NCBI GenBank assembly: GCA_035709005.1
Contig: DASTFB010000047.1
Location: 1 to 64,000 of the forward strand
DNA: 64,000 nt
Source of the DNA: Candidatus Methylomirabilota bacterium
GTDB taxonomy: Bacteria; Methylomirabilota; Methylomirabilia; Rokubacteriales; CSP1-6
Reading direction: 5' to 3'
The notes under the pieces are model-generated. The model had not been told where the DNA came from, searched no databases, and saw nothing but the letters and a program-made list of their open reading frames with translations. Positions within the stretch are counted from its first letter, which is position 1. Each line of letters begins with the position of its first letter. Shown one piece after another: positions 38,991-46,530 of the stretch. Both the position numbers and the translations under genes were made by a program.

Positions 38991-39975
38991 AACTCGTCGC
39001 GATGCCCGTGCGCACCTGGCAGGCGACCCAGTGCCCCCGCGACACCTCGCGCAGCACCTGCTCGTTGGACGCGCACGACGGCACGCGGATAGGGCAGCGG
39101 GTGTGGAAGCGGCAGCCGGAGGGCGGGTTGACCGGGCTGGGCACGTCGCCCTCCAGGATGATGCGCTTGCGCTTGACCGTGGGGTCGGGAATCGGGACGG
39201 CCGAGAGGAGGGCCTCCGTGTAGGGATGCTTGGGGTTGGTGTAGAGCTCCTTGGCCGGGGCGATTTCCACGATCTTCCCGAGGTACATCACCGCGACGCG
39301 GGTGGAGATGTGCTCCACCACCGAGAGGTCGTGGGCGATGAACAGATAGGTCAGGCCGAACTTCGCCTGAAGGTCTTCCAGCAGGTTGATGATCTGAGCC
39401 TGGATGGAGACGTCCAGGGCCGAGACCGGCTCGTCGGCCACGATGAGCTTGGGGTTCACGGCCAGGGCCCGCGCGATGCCGATGCGCTGCCGTTGCCCAC
39501 CCGAGAACTCGTGGGGATACCGACGCAGGTGATCGGCGGTCAAGCCGACCGTCTCCAGCAGCTGCACCACGCGCTCTTCGCGCTGGCGCCGGTTGGGCGC
39601 CAGCTTGTGAATCACCAGCGCCTCCCCGATGATCGCGCCCACCGTCATCCGGGGATTCAGTGAAGCGTAGGGGTCCTGGAAGATGATCTGCATCTCTTTA
39701 CGGAGCGCCCGGAGCGACCGCTTGTCGAGCGTGGTGACGTTCTTGTCCAGGAACCGGACGTTGCCGGAGGTCGGCTCGATGAGCCGCAGGATCGTCCGTC
39801 CGGTCGTGGACTTGCCGCAGCCGGACTCGCCCACCAGCCCGAGCGTCTCCCCGGGCATGATGTCGAAGGAGACGTCGTCCACGGCGTGCACCCGGGCCAC
39901 TTCCCGCGAGAGCAGGCCGCCACGGATCGGAAAGTACTTCTTGAGGTTCTGCACGCTGAGGAGCGGGCTAGCCAT
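38989..39975 (-). CDS. oppF: Oligopeptide/dipeptide ABC transporter ATPase (OppF/DppF-like)
   Basis: A 328-residue ATPase energising a peptide importer. Walker [17 protein letters not shown]-loop: [17 protein letters not shown]. Signature: [15 protein letters not shown]. Walker [14 protein letters not shown], with H-loop [12 protein letters not shown]. The C-terminal oligopeptide-type extension has [15 protein letters not shown], a possible Fe-S or metal-binding Cys set. The stop codon lies inside repeat R1. It follows oppD by 8 bp. No permease or binding protein genes are present, so the ATPase pair is an orphan here. Confidence 0.93.
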   Translation of the reverse strand: MASPLLSVQNLKKYFPIRGGLLSREVARVHAVDDVSFDIMPGETLGLVGESGCGKSTTGRTILRLIEPTSGNVRFLDKNVTTLDKRSLRALRKEMQIIFQDPYASLNPRMTVGAIIGEALVIHKLAPNRRQREERVVQLLETVGLTADHLRRYPHEFSGGQRQRIGIARALAVNPKLIVADEPVSALDVSIQAQIINLLEDLQAKFGLTYLFIAHDLSVVEHISTRVAVMYLGKIVEIAPAKELYTNPKHPYTEALLSAVPIPDPTVKRKRIILEGDVPSPVNPPSGCRFHTRCPIRVPSCASNEQVLREVSRGHWVACQVRTGIATS

Positions 39976-39983
39976 GGCGGGCC

Positions 39984-40961
39984 TCAGTACAGGAAGCAGG
40001 CCACTTTGTGACCGGGCCTGACCTCTTTGAGTGGGGGCGTGCTGTCGTAGTACTGCGGCTTGGCGAACTGACAGCGGGGGGCAAAGCGGCAGCCCGGCTT
40101 GAGGTCGCCACGCAGGGTGGGGACCACGCCCTGGATCGTCTCCAGCTTGCGCCGCTGGGTCGCCGCCAGGTCGATGCGGGGGATCGACCGCAGGAGCCCT
40201 TGCGTGTAGGGGTGGAGCGGCTCCTTGAACAGCTCGGTGACCGGCGCCTCCTCCACCACCTGGGCGGCATACATCACCACGACCCGCTGAGCCGTCTCGG
40301 CGATCACGCCCATGTCGTGGGTGATCAGCATGACGGCCATGTTGAACTTCGCCTTCAGCTCGTTGAGCAATTCGAGGATTTGGGCCTGGATGGTCACGTC
40401 CAGCGCGGTGGTCGGCTCATCGGCGATGAGCAGCTTGGGGTTGCAGGACAGCGCCATGGCGATCATCACCCGCTGTCGCATACCGCCGGAGAGCTGGTGC
40501 GGGTACTCCTTCACGCGTCGCTCGGGATTGGGGATGTGGACGACGCGCAGCATCTCCACGGTCTTGTCGGTGGCGTCGCGCCGGCCCAGTCCCTCGTGCA
40601 GGCGAATGGCCTCGGCGATCTGCTCGCCCACGGTGAAGACCGGATTCAACGACGTCATCGGCTCCTGGAAGATCATCGCGATCTCTTTGCCGCGGATCTT
40701 GCGCATCTCGGCCGGGCTGAGCTCGAGCAGGTTGCGACCGGCGTAATTGATCTGGCCGGCCACGATCCGTCCGGGGGGCTGGGGGATCAGGCGCATCACG
40801 CTCAGGGCGGTGACGGACTTGCCGCAGCCCGACTCACCGACGATCCCCAGCGTCTCGCCTCTGTCGATGTAGAGGTCGACGCCATCGACGGCTCGCACGA
40901 CCCCTTCGTCGGTGAAAAAGTGCGTCTTGAGACCCTTGATGTCCAGGAGACGTTCGGCCAT
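39984..40961 (-). CDS. oppD: Oligopeptide/dipeptide ABC transporter ATPase (OppD/DppD-like)
   Basis: Partner ATPase of OppF, 325 residues. Walker [18 protein letters not shown]-loop: [17 protein letters not shown]. Signature: [15 protein letters not shown]. Walker [15 protein letters not shown]. The C-terminal Cys motif is [20 protein letters not shown] 40961 has AAGGAGG 6 nt upstream. The frame stays open for another 79 codons through repeat R2, giving a 25-residue-period tail that I do not count as protein. Confidence 0.93.
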   Translation of the reverse strand: MAERLLDIKGLKTHFFTDEGVVRAVDGVDLYIDRGETLGIVGESGCGKSVTALSVMRLIPQPPGRIVAGQINYAGRNLLELSPAEMRKIRGKEIAMIFQEPMTSLNPVFTVGEQIAEAIRLHEGLGRRDATDKTVEMLRVVHIPNPERRVKEYPHQLSGGMRQRVMIAMALSCNPKLLIADEPTTALDVTIQAQILELLNELKAKFNMAVMLITHDMGVIAETAQRVVVMYAAQVVEEAPVTELFKEPLHPYTQGLLRSIPRIDLAATQRRKLETIQGVVPTLRGDLKPGCRFAPRCQFAKPQYYDSTPPLKEVRPGHKVACFLY

Positions 40962-40972
40962 GCGGGTCCTCC

Positions 40973-41265
40973 TTAACAGGGCACGGGCACCCGGGCTATC
41001 GCCACGCCCGTGCCCCGCCGGGACCACCCGCGGTGGTCGTCCGGCCACCCGATCTGAGTCGCGACTACCGGTGTCGCCACGCCCATGCCCCTCCGCGATC
41101 GCCCGTAGCGGTTCATCGGCCGCCCGACCTGAGTCGCGACCACCGGCATCGCCACGCCCGTGCCCCGCCAGGACCACCCGCGGCGGTCGTCCGGCCACCC
41201 GATCTGAGTCGCGACCACCAGTATCGGTTTCGCCACGCCGTGCCCGGCCGGGACCGCCAGCGGCG
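40973..41265 (-). repeat. Tandem 75-bp repeat array with terminal palindrome, locus R2 (minus orientation)
   Basis: Read on the minus strand: a partial unit (about 41265-41216), two full 75-bp units (41215-41141, 41140-41066) and a terminal 93-bp unit (41065-40973). The last ends in a hairpin with 10-bp arms at 40979-40988 and 41006-41015. Unit starts are GTCGCGACTCAG. The 309-bp gap between oppD and the threonine aldolase is almost entirely this array. The ribosome site of oppD follows immediately. Confidence 0.9.
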
Positions 41266-41270
41266 AGAAG

Positions 41271-42308
41271 CTACCATCGTGGTGCGATCTCGGCGAAGGC
41301 GTCCAGCGCGCGCGTGATATCGTCGGCGTCCACGTCTTTGTGCGTCACGCAGCGGATGGCCGTGGGCCCGATCGCGTGGATTTTGACCTTGCGCGCCAGG
41401 CAGCCGCGCGTGAGATCCTCGGCATCGGCTGGCCGGCGGACCCGGAAGATCACGATGTTGGTCTGCACCGTCGACAGATCTATCGAGATGCCCGGGAGCC
41501 GGGCCAGTCCCTCGGCCAGGCGCCGGGCGTTGGCGTGGTCCTCGGCCAACCGATCCACCATCCGCTGAAGCGCCACCACACCGGCGGCGGCGAGCACGCC
41601 GGCCTGCCGCATCCCGCCGCCGAGCATCTTCCGGATACGCCGGGCGCGGGCGATGAAGTCGGCGCGGCCGCACACCACGGAGCCGACGGGCGCTCCCAGG
41701 CCCTTGCTCAGGCAGAAGGTGACGGAGTCGACGTAGCGAGTGAACTCGCGGGCGTGCCGCTTGAGCGCGATCGCCGCGTTGAACAGGCGGGCGCCGTCGA
41801 GGTGGACCGGCACCCCCGCCTCGTGCGCCACGGCGGCCACGGCGGCGATCTCCTCCGGAGCGCAGCAGGTGCCGCCGTGCCGGTTGTGGGTGTTTTCCAG
41901 GCACACCAGCCCGGTCGGGGGAATGTGGATGTTGGCCGGCCGCAACGCCTCGCGGACCTGATCCTGGCTGAGAAAGCCGCGCTCGGTTTTTACCGGGCGC
42001 ATCTGCACACCCCCGATCACCGCGGCCCCGCCGACCTCATAGTTGAAGATGTGCGAGTCGATGTCCAGGACGACTTCCTGCCCGGGCCGGGTCTGGGCCA
42101 GGACCGACACCAGGTTGCCTTGCGTGCCCGACGTGACGAACAGGCCGGCTTCCTTGTCCAGTTGCGCAGCGGCCAGGGCCTCCAGCTGCCTGACCGTGGG
42201 ATCTTCCTCCCACACGTCGTCGCCCAGCTCGGCCCGGACCATGGCTTCGCGCATCTCGGGAGTGGGCAGCGTCAGCGTGTCCGACCGGAGGTCCACGATG
42301 TCGTGCAC
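41271..42308 (-). CDS. ltaE: Low-specificity L-threonine aldolase
   Basis: PLP enzyme splitting threonine/allo-threonine to glycine and acetaldehyde. The 345-residue protein opens VDLRSDTLTLPTPEMREAM, the family signature, with DDVWEEDPTVRQLE and VCLENTHNRHGGTC. SVTFCLSKGLGAPVGSVVCG carries the PLP Lys. GMRQAGVLAAAGVVAL supports the family. It would supply glycine, which the gcv operon 8 kb away could consume. It is bounded upstream by bamD (12 bp) and downstream by repeat R2. Confidence 0.92.
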   Translation of the reverse strand: MHDIVDLRSDTLTLPTPEMREAMVRAELGDDVWEEDPTVRQLEALAAAQLDKEAGLFVTSGTQGNLVSVLAQTRPGQEVVLDIDSHIFNYEVGGAAVIGGVQMRPVKTERGFLSQDQVREALRPANIHIPPTGLVCLENTHNRHGGTCCAPEEIAAVAAVAHEAGVPVHLDGARLFNAAIALKRHAREFTRYVDSVTFCLSKGLGAPVGSVVCGRADFIARARRIRKMLGGGMRQAGVLAAAGVVALQRMVDRLAEDHANARRLAEGLARLPGISIDLSTVQTNIVIFRVRRPADAEDLTRGCLARKVKIHAIGPTAIRCVTHKDVDADDITRALDAFAEIAPRW

Positions 42309-42320
42309 GCAGCTATCCTC

Positions 42321-43082
42321 TCACCGTTGCGCCCGCAGCCGCTGGGCGGCGCGCCGGCCGAAGTCGGTGTGCGAGAATTCTTGCGTCAGCCGTGAGAGCA
42401 GCTCACGCGCCTGGAGCTTCTTGCCTTCCCTCAGATTGACCTCGGCCAGGAGCCAGAGAGCCTCGGGCACGACCAGCGTGCGGGGATACTCGCGGAGGAC
42501 GAGCTCGAGGCGCTGGCGTGCCGCGCCGGGGTTGCCCTGGGTGAAGTAGTAGTTCGCCACCCACACCTCCTTCTGGGCGAGACGACCCCGACAGATGTCG
42601 ACCTTGGCCAGGGCCTCGGTGGCGTAGCGGCTCTCCGGATACTCTTTGACCAGCTTCCGGAACTGCTCGAGCGCCTTGCTGGCGACCGTCTGGTCCTGCT
42701 CGATGGGCTTGACCTGATCGTAGTAGGCCATGGCCAGGCGATACTGGGCGAGATCGGCGATCTCGTGCCGGGGGTAGAACGACATGAAGGTCTCGAGCTC
42801 GCCGATGGCCTTGACGAATTCCGCTTCCCGGTAGTACGCCTCCCCGATGAGGAAGCGGGCCCGCGGGGCGAAGGCAGAGTTGGGGTGTCGCTCCACGAGC
42901 CGCCGGAAGTGCTGCCGCGCCTCCTCGTAGCTCCGCCGCTCCAGCTCCGTGTTCCCCAGCCCGTAGAGCTCGTCGGGCGGCGGAACCGGCGCGGGGGCAG
43001 CCCGAAGCAACGCGCAGCCCGCCAGCGTGAGGAGCAGGCCCGCGAGAGCGAGACATCGGAACCCGAACACCGCGTGGGGCAT
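42321..43082 (-). CDS. bamD: Outer membrane protein assembly factor BamD-like lipoprotein
   Basis: A 253-residue lipoprotein with signal peptide and lipobox (LLLTLAGCALLR). TPR-like helical repeats match BamD: ELYGLGNTELERRSYEEARQ, HFRRLVERHPNSAFAPRARF, ETFMSFYPRHEIADLAQYRL and KLVKEYPESRYATEALAKVD. BamD binds BamA and helps insert outer-membrane proteins, so this supports a diderm host. ATG 43082 is preferred to 43109 because the signal peptide starts there. GGTATATAC just upstream resembles an extended -10. Confidence 0.87.
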   Translation of the reverse strand: MPHAVFGFRCLALAGLLLTLAGCALLRAAPAPVPPPDELYGLGNTELERRSYEEARQHFRRLVERHPNSAFAPRARFLIGEAYYREAEFVKAIGELETFMSFYPRHEIADLAQYRLAMAYYDQVKPIEQDQTVASKALEQFRKLVKEYPESRYATEALAKVDICRGRLAQKEVWVANYYFTQGNPGAARQRLELVLREYPRTLVVPEALWLLAEVNLREGKKLQARELLSRLTQEFSHTDFGRRAAQRLRAQR

Positions 43083-43215
43083 GAGCCTAAAGTTGCATGT
43101 ATATACCACACTCGCCAGGGAAATATCCCTCGACTTGGGCGCGGGTCAGCGGCGGCCGGGGCCGGGGTCGGCGGCGCTTGTCTGGCCCGGAGCGGGTCCC
43201 GGAGCCCCCCGCGCT

Positions 43216-43719
43216 CTAGAGCAGCTTCTCCATCACGATGGTGTCCACCCAGGCGCCGTCGAGGCGGCCCTGCTCGCGGTAGATGCCCACGGTACGGAAG
43301 CCGAATTTCTCGTACAGGGCGATGCCACCCGTGTTGGTGGGGAAGGCCGACAGCACCAGCTTGTGGAACCCGTGCTCGCGGGCCAGCGCCACGAGCCGCT
43401 CCAGCAGGGCGCTGCCGACTCCCTTGCCGCGCCACGCCCGCTCGACGTAGACGGAGAAGTCAGCCACGAACCGGTACGCCTCGCGCGGGTTGAAGACGTT
43501 GAGGCTTCCCCAGCCGACGATCGTCGGGGCGGGGGCGGCCACCTCGGTCACGATGACGGGGTGGCGAGGCCCGCGACCAGCCAGCCACTGCCGCCGCTCC
43601 GCGACCGTGCGCAGCTCGGTTTCCAGCGTGGCCACCCGGTCCTCGATGCCCTCGTTGTAGATGCGGCAGATCGCCTCGGCGTCGGTCTCGGTGGCCGCGC
43701 GCACCCGGTACTGGCTCAC
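43216..43719 (-). CDS. GNAT family N-acetyltransferase (phosphinothricin/arsinothricin type)
   Basis: A 167-residue GNAT enzyme. IRAATE-like start (YRVRAATETDAEAICRIYN) and the acetyl-CoA loop YVERAWRGKGVGSALLERLV are clear. The C-terminal LYEKFGFRTVGIYREQGRLD and GAWVDTIVMEKLL match the phosphinothricin/arsinothricin acetyltransferase subgroup. The substrate may be an amino-acid-like compound or antibiotic. GTG 43719 overlaps the stop of the SDR gene by 4 bp. Confidence 0.87.
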   Translation of the reverse strand: MSQYRVRAATETDAEAICRIYNEGIEDRVATLETELRTVAERRQWLAGRGPRHPVIVTEVAAPAPTIVGWGSLNVFNPREAYRFVADFSVYVERAWRGKGVGSALLERLVALAREHGFHKLVLSAFPTNTGGIALYEKFGFRTVGIYREQGRLDGAWVDTIVMEKLL

Positions 43720-44690
43720 ATCAGCTCCCGAGCGTCGAGGCGCCCCTCCTTCTGTAACCGGGCGAACTCCTCCAGCGTCCGTCGAATGCCCCGCTCCAGC
43801 GACGTGGCGGGCGCCGGCCCCAGGTCGGCTTGATACCGGGAGTCGTCGAGAGCGTCGGGAAAGGGGATCGGATGCTCGACGTGAGAGATGAGGCCCTGGG
43901 CCGAGGGCCACGCCTCCCCGATATGCCGGACCACATCGGCCACGGCGGCCGACGCCCCGTGGAGGTTGTAGACCCGTGAGCCGCCCAGGCTCGAGCGGGC
44001 GGCGGCGATGAACGCGCGGGCGACGTCCTCGGTGAAGATCAGATCGGTTCGACCGCCCCACCGGATCTGGAACTTCCGCCCGAGGACGGCGGCCTTCATG
44101 GCGAGAGTCGGATCCGCGGTGAGACCGAAGTCCCGCCCCGGCCCGTACACCGTCAATGGCCGAACGCCCATCGACGGGATGCCGTGCTCTTCCCAGTAGA
44201 TGCGCGCGGTTTCCTCGTTGGCGACCTTGTACACCCCGTAGTGGGTGGCCGGCCGCGGCGGAGCATCGTCGGCGACCGGCCCCGGCGGGTACAGGCCGGG
44301 CGGACCGAAGACAGCGGCCGACGACGCGTAGACGACGCGCTCGACCCGACCCCCGCTGGCCCGGGCCGCTTCGAACACGTTGGCCGTGCCCACGACGTTC
44401 ACGAGCGCTCCCTTCGCGGGATCCTGCCGGCACAGTGGCACCTGCCAGGCCGCCAGGTGCACGATGCGCTGGATCCGGAGGTCCCGGACCAGCTGGACCA
44501 GGCGATCCCGATCGGCGATGTCGCCGCGCTCCACCGTCAGCTGACTGGCCGCGTCGAAGCCGACGATCATCCGCAACCGCCACGGATCGTCGCCGAGGTC
44601 GTAGAGGATGGGCCGTTCGCCCGAGGCGAGCAAGCCGCGCACGACCCAGGCGCCGATGCAGCCGAACGCGCCTGTCACCAGGACGCTCAC
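43716..44690 (-). CDS. NAD-dependent epimerase/dehydratase (extended SDR)
   Basis: A 324-residue extended SDR acting on a nucleotide sugar or similar. VSVLVTGAFGCIGAWVVRGL contains the TGxxGxxG NAD motif. IVHLAAWQVPLC, YASSAAVFG and the catalytic YGVYK (YxxxK) are visible, with RPLTVYGPGRD downstream. Substrate is unclear. GTG 44690 places the Rossmann strand at the N-terminus; GTG 44708 and 44717 are alternatives. The open frame upstream overlaps the divergent methyltransferase and is a shadow. Confidence 0.85.
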   Translation of the reverse strand: MSVLVTGAFGCIGAWVVRGLLASGERPILYDLGDDPWRLRMIVGFDAASQLTVERGDIADRDRLVQLVRDLRIQRIVHLAAWQVPLCRQDPAKGALVNVVGTANVFEAARASGGRVERVVYASSAAVFGPPGLYPPGPVADDAPPRPATHYGVYKVANEETARIYWEEHGIPSMGVRPLTVYGPGRDFGLTADPTLAMKAAVLGRKFQIRWGGRTDLIFTEDVARAFIAAARSSLGGSRVYNLHGASAAVADVVRHIGEAWPSAQGLISHVEHPIPFPDALDDSRYQADLGPAPATSLERGIRRTLEEFARLQKEGRLDARELM

Positions 44691-44720
44691 GGGCGCAGAC
44701 GATACCACATCGCTCACGGC

Positions 44721-44726
44721 TATAAT
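44721..44726 (+). promoter_or_regulatory. Consensus -10 (TATAAT) of the methyltransferase gene
   Basis: TATAAT ends only 9 bp before the ATG at 44736, which predicts a start site within 2-3 nt of the start codon and so a practically leaderless mRNA. No good -35 is present. No ribosome site separates it from the ATG. Confidence 0.5.
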
Positions 44727-44735
44727 GGCGGCCGC

Positions 44736-45485
44736 ATGTTCAAGAGTGAGCGGTTCTTCCGCGAAGCCTGGCCGACCATCTCCCAGGCCGTCGAGTCGGG
44801 CGCCGACGCCGGACGAGCCGCGCGGTGGATCCTGACGCGCGCCGGTCTCAACCCCGGCGCGCGCGTGCTCGACGCCCCCTGCGGCTTCGGCCGGCACGCC
44901 GTGGAGTTCGCGCGGCTGGGCTATGCGGTGACCGGCGTGGACTTCAACGAGACGGAGCTGGCTCGCGCGCGCGACGCGGCCGCCCGGGCGGGAGTGACGC
45001 TCCGCCTCATCTGCCAGGACATGCGCGACATGGACTTCGCCGGGGAATTCGAGCTCGCCGTGAACCTCTTCAGCAGCATCGGCTACTTCACCGACGACGA
45101 GGACCGCTTGCTGCTGGACCGCTTCTGGCGCGCCCTGGGACCGGGTGGCGTCTTCGTGATCGACACCCGGAACCGGGATCAGGTGGTCCGCTCGCTGCCG
45201 GCCGAGGAGCGCCAGCGCAACGACGACTGGACTCTGCGCATCGAGAATCGCTTCGACCCGACCACGAGCCGGTGGGCGGCGCGCTGGTGGCGGATCGGCC
45301 CCGAGGCCGCCGAGGACGGCCCGGGCGACTTCGTCGGCGAGAGCGAGATCCGGCTGTACGCCGCCCACGAGCTGCGCGCCATGCTGCGTCCCGACCGCTG
45401 GAGCCGGGTCGATCTCTACGGAGGCCTCGACGGCACGCCGTTCTCTCTGGACGCCCGGCGCCTGGTCTTCGTCGCCCACAAGTAA
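44736..45485 (+). CDS. Class I SAM-dependent methyltransferase
   Basis: A 249-residue methyltransferase. Motif I: VLDAPCGFGRHAVEFA. Motif post-I: VTGVDFNETELARAR. Then CQDMRDMDFAGEFELAVNLF and SSIGYFTDDEDRLLLDRFWR, ending the Rossmann core with ALGPGGVFVIDTRN. A C-terminal beta extension (YAAHELRAMLRPDRW onward) probably binds substrate, which cannot be named. The start is set by ATG 44736 next to a consensus -10; the open frame to 44184 lies over the SDR gene. Confidence 0.85.
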   Translation: MFKSERFFREAWPTISQAVESGADAGRAARWILTRAGLNPGARVLDAPCGFGRHAVEFARLGYAVTGVDFNETELARARDAAARAGVTLRLICQDMRDMDFAGEFELAVNLFSSIGYFTDDEDRLLLDRFWRALGPGGVFVIDTRNRDQVVRSLPAEERQRNDDWTLRIENRFDPTTSRWAARWWRIGPEAAEDGPGDFVGESEIRLYAAHELRAMLRPDRWSRVDLYGGLDGTPFSLDARRLVFVAHK

Positions 45486-45552
45486 GGAGGGCATCCTGGC
45501 GAGCCCCGAGGTCTGGGCCCGGCTCGGTGTTCGGGAGGAGTAGAATCGCGCT

Positions 45553-46341
45553 ATGCCGATCGACGCTCGTCACCCCCGCGAAATCCGGGCCGACATCAGG
45601 GCGGGCGCGCTGACCGGCGTGACCGCTGGTCTCGGTCCCGGTTACGTGCAGGCCAACCTCGCCGTGCTGCCCCGGGAGCACGCCTACGACTTTCTGCTGT
45701 TCTGTCAGCGCAACCCGCGGCCGTGCCCGCTCCTGGAAGTCACCGACGTGGGTTCCCCCGAGCCGGCGGGCGTCGCTCCGGGCGCCGACCTCCGCACCGA
45801 CCTCTCCCGCTACCGGATCTACAAGGACGGCGTGCTGGCCGACGAGGTGACCGATGTCCGCGCCTTCTGGCGCGACGACCTCGTGGCCTTCCTGCTCGGC
45901 TGCTCGTTCACGTTCGAGTGGGCCTTGATGGAGGCGGGCATCCCCCTGTGGCACGTCGAGCACGGGCGCAATGTCGCCATGTGGCGCACCTCGATCGCCT
46001 GCCGCAGCGCCGGCCGCTTCCACGGGCCCATGGTCGTCTCCATGCGGCCCGTCGCCGCCGAGCACCTGGCCAAGGCCGTCACCGCCAGCGCCCGGTTCCC
46101 CGGCGCGCACGGCGCCCCCGTGCACATTGGAAATCCCGACGCCATCGGCATTCGCGACATCACCCGCCCCGACTGGGGTGATGCGCAGGAGTTTCGCGCC
46201 GGCGACGTTCCCGTGTTCTGGGCGTGCGGCGTCACACCGCAGGCGGTAGCGCTGGCTTCCCGGCCCCCGTTGATGATCACCCACAGCCCCGGCCACATGT
46301 TCATCACCGACGTGTCCAACTCCGCGCTGGCCGTCCTCTGA
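45553..46341 (+). CDS. D-glutamate cyclase-like protein (DUF1445, putative hydro-lyase)
   Basis: A 262-residue member of the DUF1445/UPF0317 family; a mammalian homologue converts D-glutamate to 5-oxo-D-proline. Family stretches: GALTGVTAGLGPGYVQANLA, FLLGCSFTFEWALMEAGIPL, FHGPMVVSMRP, HIGNPDAIGIRDITRPDWGD and ITHSPGHMFITDVSN. The downstream genes are 5-oxoprolinase subunits, which fits a shared pathway. TAGAAT at 45541-45546 sits 6 bp before the ATG, another nearly leaderless arrangement. GGAGGAG lies 12 bp upstream. Confidence 0.85.
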   Translation: MPIDARHPREIRADIRAGALTGVTAGLGPGYVQANLAVLPREHAYDFLLFCQRNPRPCPLLEVTDVGSPEPAGVAPGADLRTDLSRYRIYKDGVLADEVTDVRAFWRDDLVAFLLGCSFTFEWALMEAGIPLWHVEHGRNVAMWRTSIACRSAGRFHGPMVVSMRPVAAEHLAKAVTASARFPGAHGAPVHIGNPDAIGIRDITRPDWGDAQEFRAGDVPVFWACGVTPQAVALASRPPLMITHSPGHMFITDVSNSALAVL

Positions 46342-46363
46342 TCACCGGGTGACGCCGCGGGTG

Positions 46364-46530
46364 ATCGCGACTCCGATCGGGTGCCCGACACACCGCCGCG
46401 GGCGATCGCGGCGGGCCCCGGGCGTGGCGAAGGCGGTGGTCGCGGCTCAGATCGGGCGGGAGAATGGCCGCCGCGGGCGATCGCGGCGGGGCACGGGCGT
46501 GGCGAAGCCCGGGTGCCCGTGCCCGGTTCA
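46364..46530 (+). repeat. Palindrome-ended 75-bp-period repeat, locus R3 (plus orientation)
   Basis: One full 75-bp unit (46364-46438) and one terminal unit (46439-46530). The terminal hairpin has perfect 10-bp arms, GGGCACGGGC at 46489-46498 and GCCCGTGCCC at 46515-46524. The repeat ends exactly one base before the pxpB ATG at 46531. It fills most of the 189-bp gap after the D-glutamate cyclase-like gene. The frame reads through in phase with pxpB. Confidence 0.9.

Noticed and set aside
38795-39223. 142-codon plus-strand ORF through repeat R1
   Set aside because: It is repeat sequence followed by antisense of oppF; no ribosome site or family match.
39984-41198. N-terminally extended OppD of 404 residues
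   Set aside because: The extra 79 residues are repeat R2 in translation. A strong AAGGAGG precedes ATG 40961, and family proteins start there.
40973-41265. CRISPR array
   Set aside because: The repeats are 75 bp, contiguous and without spacers, and no cas genes are nearby.
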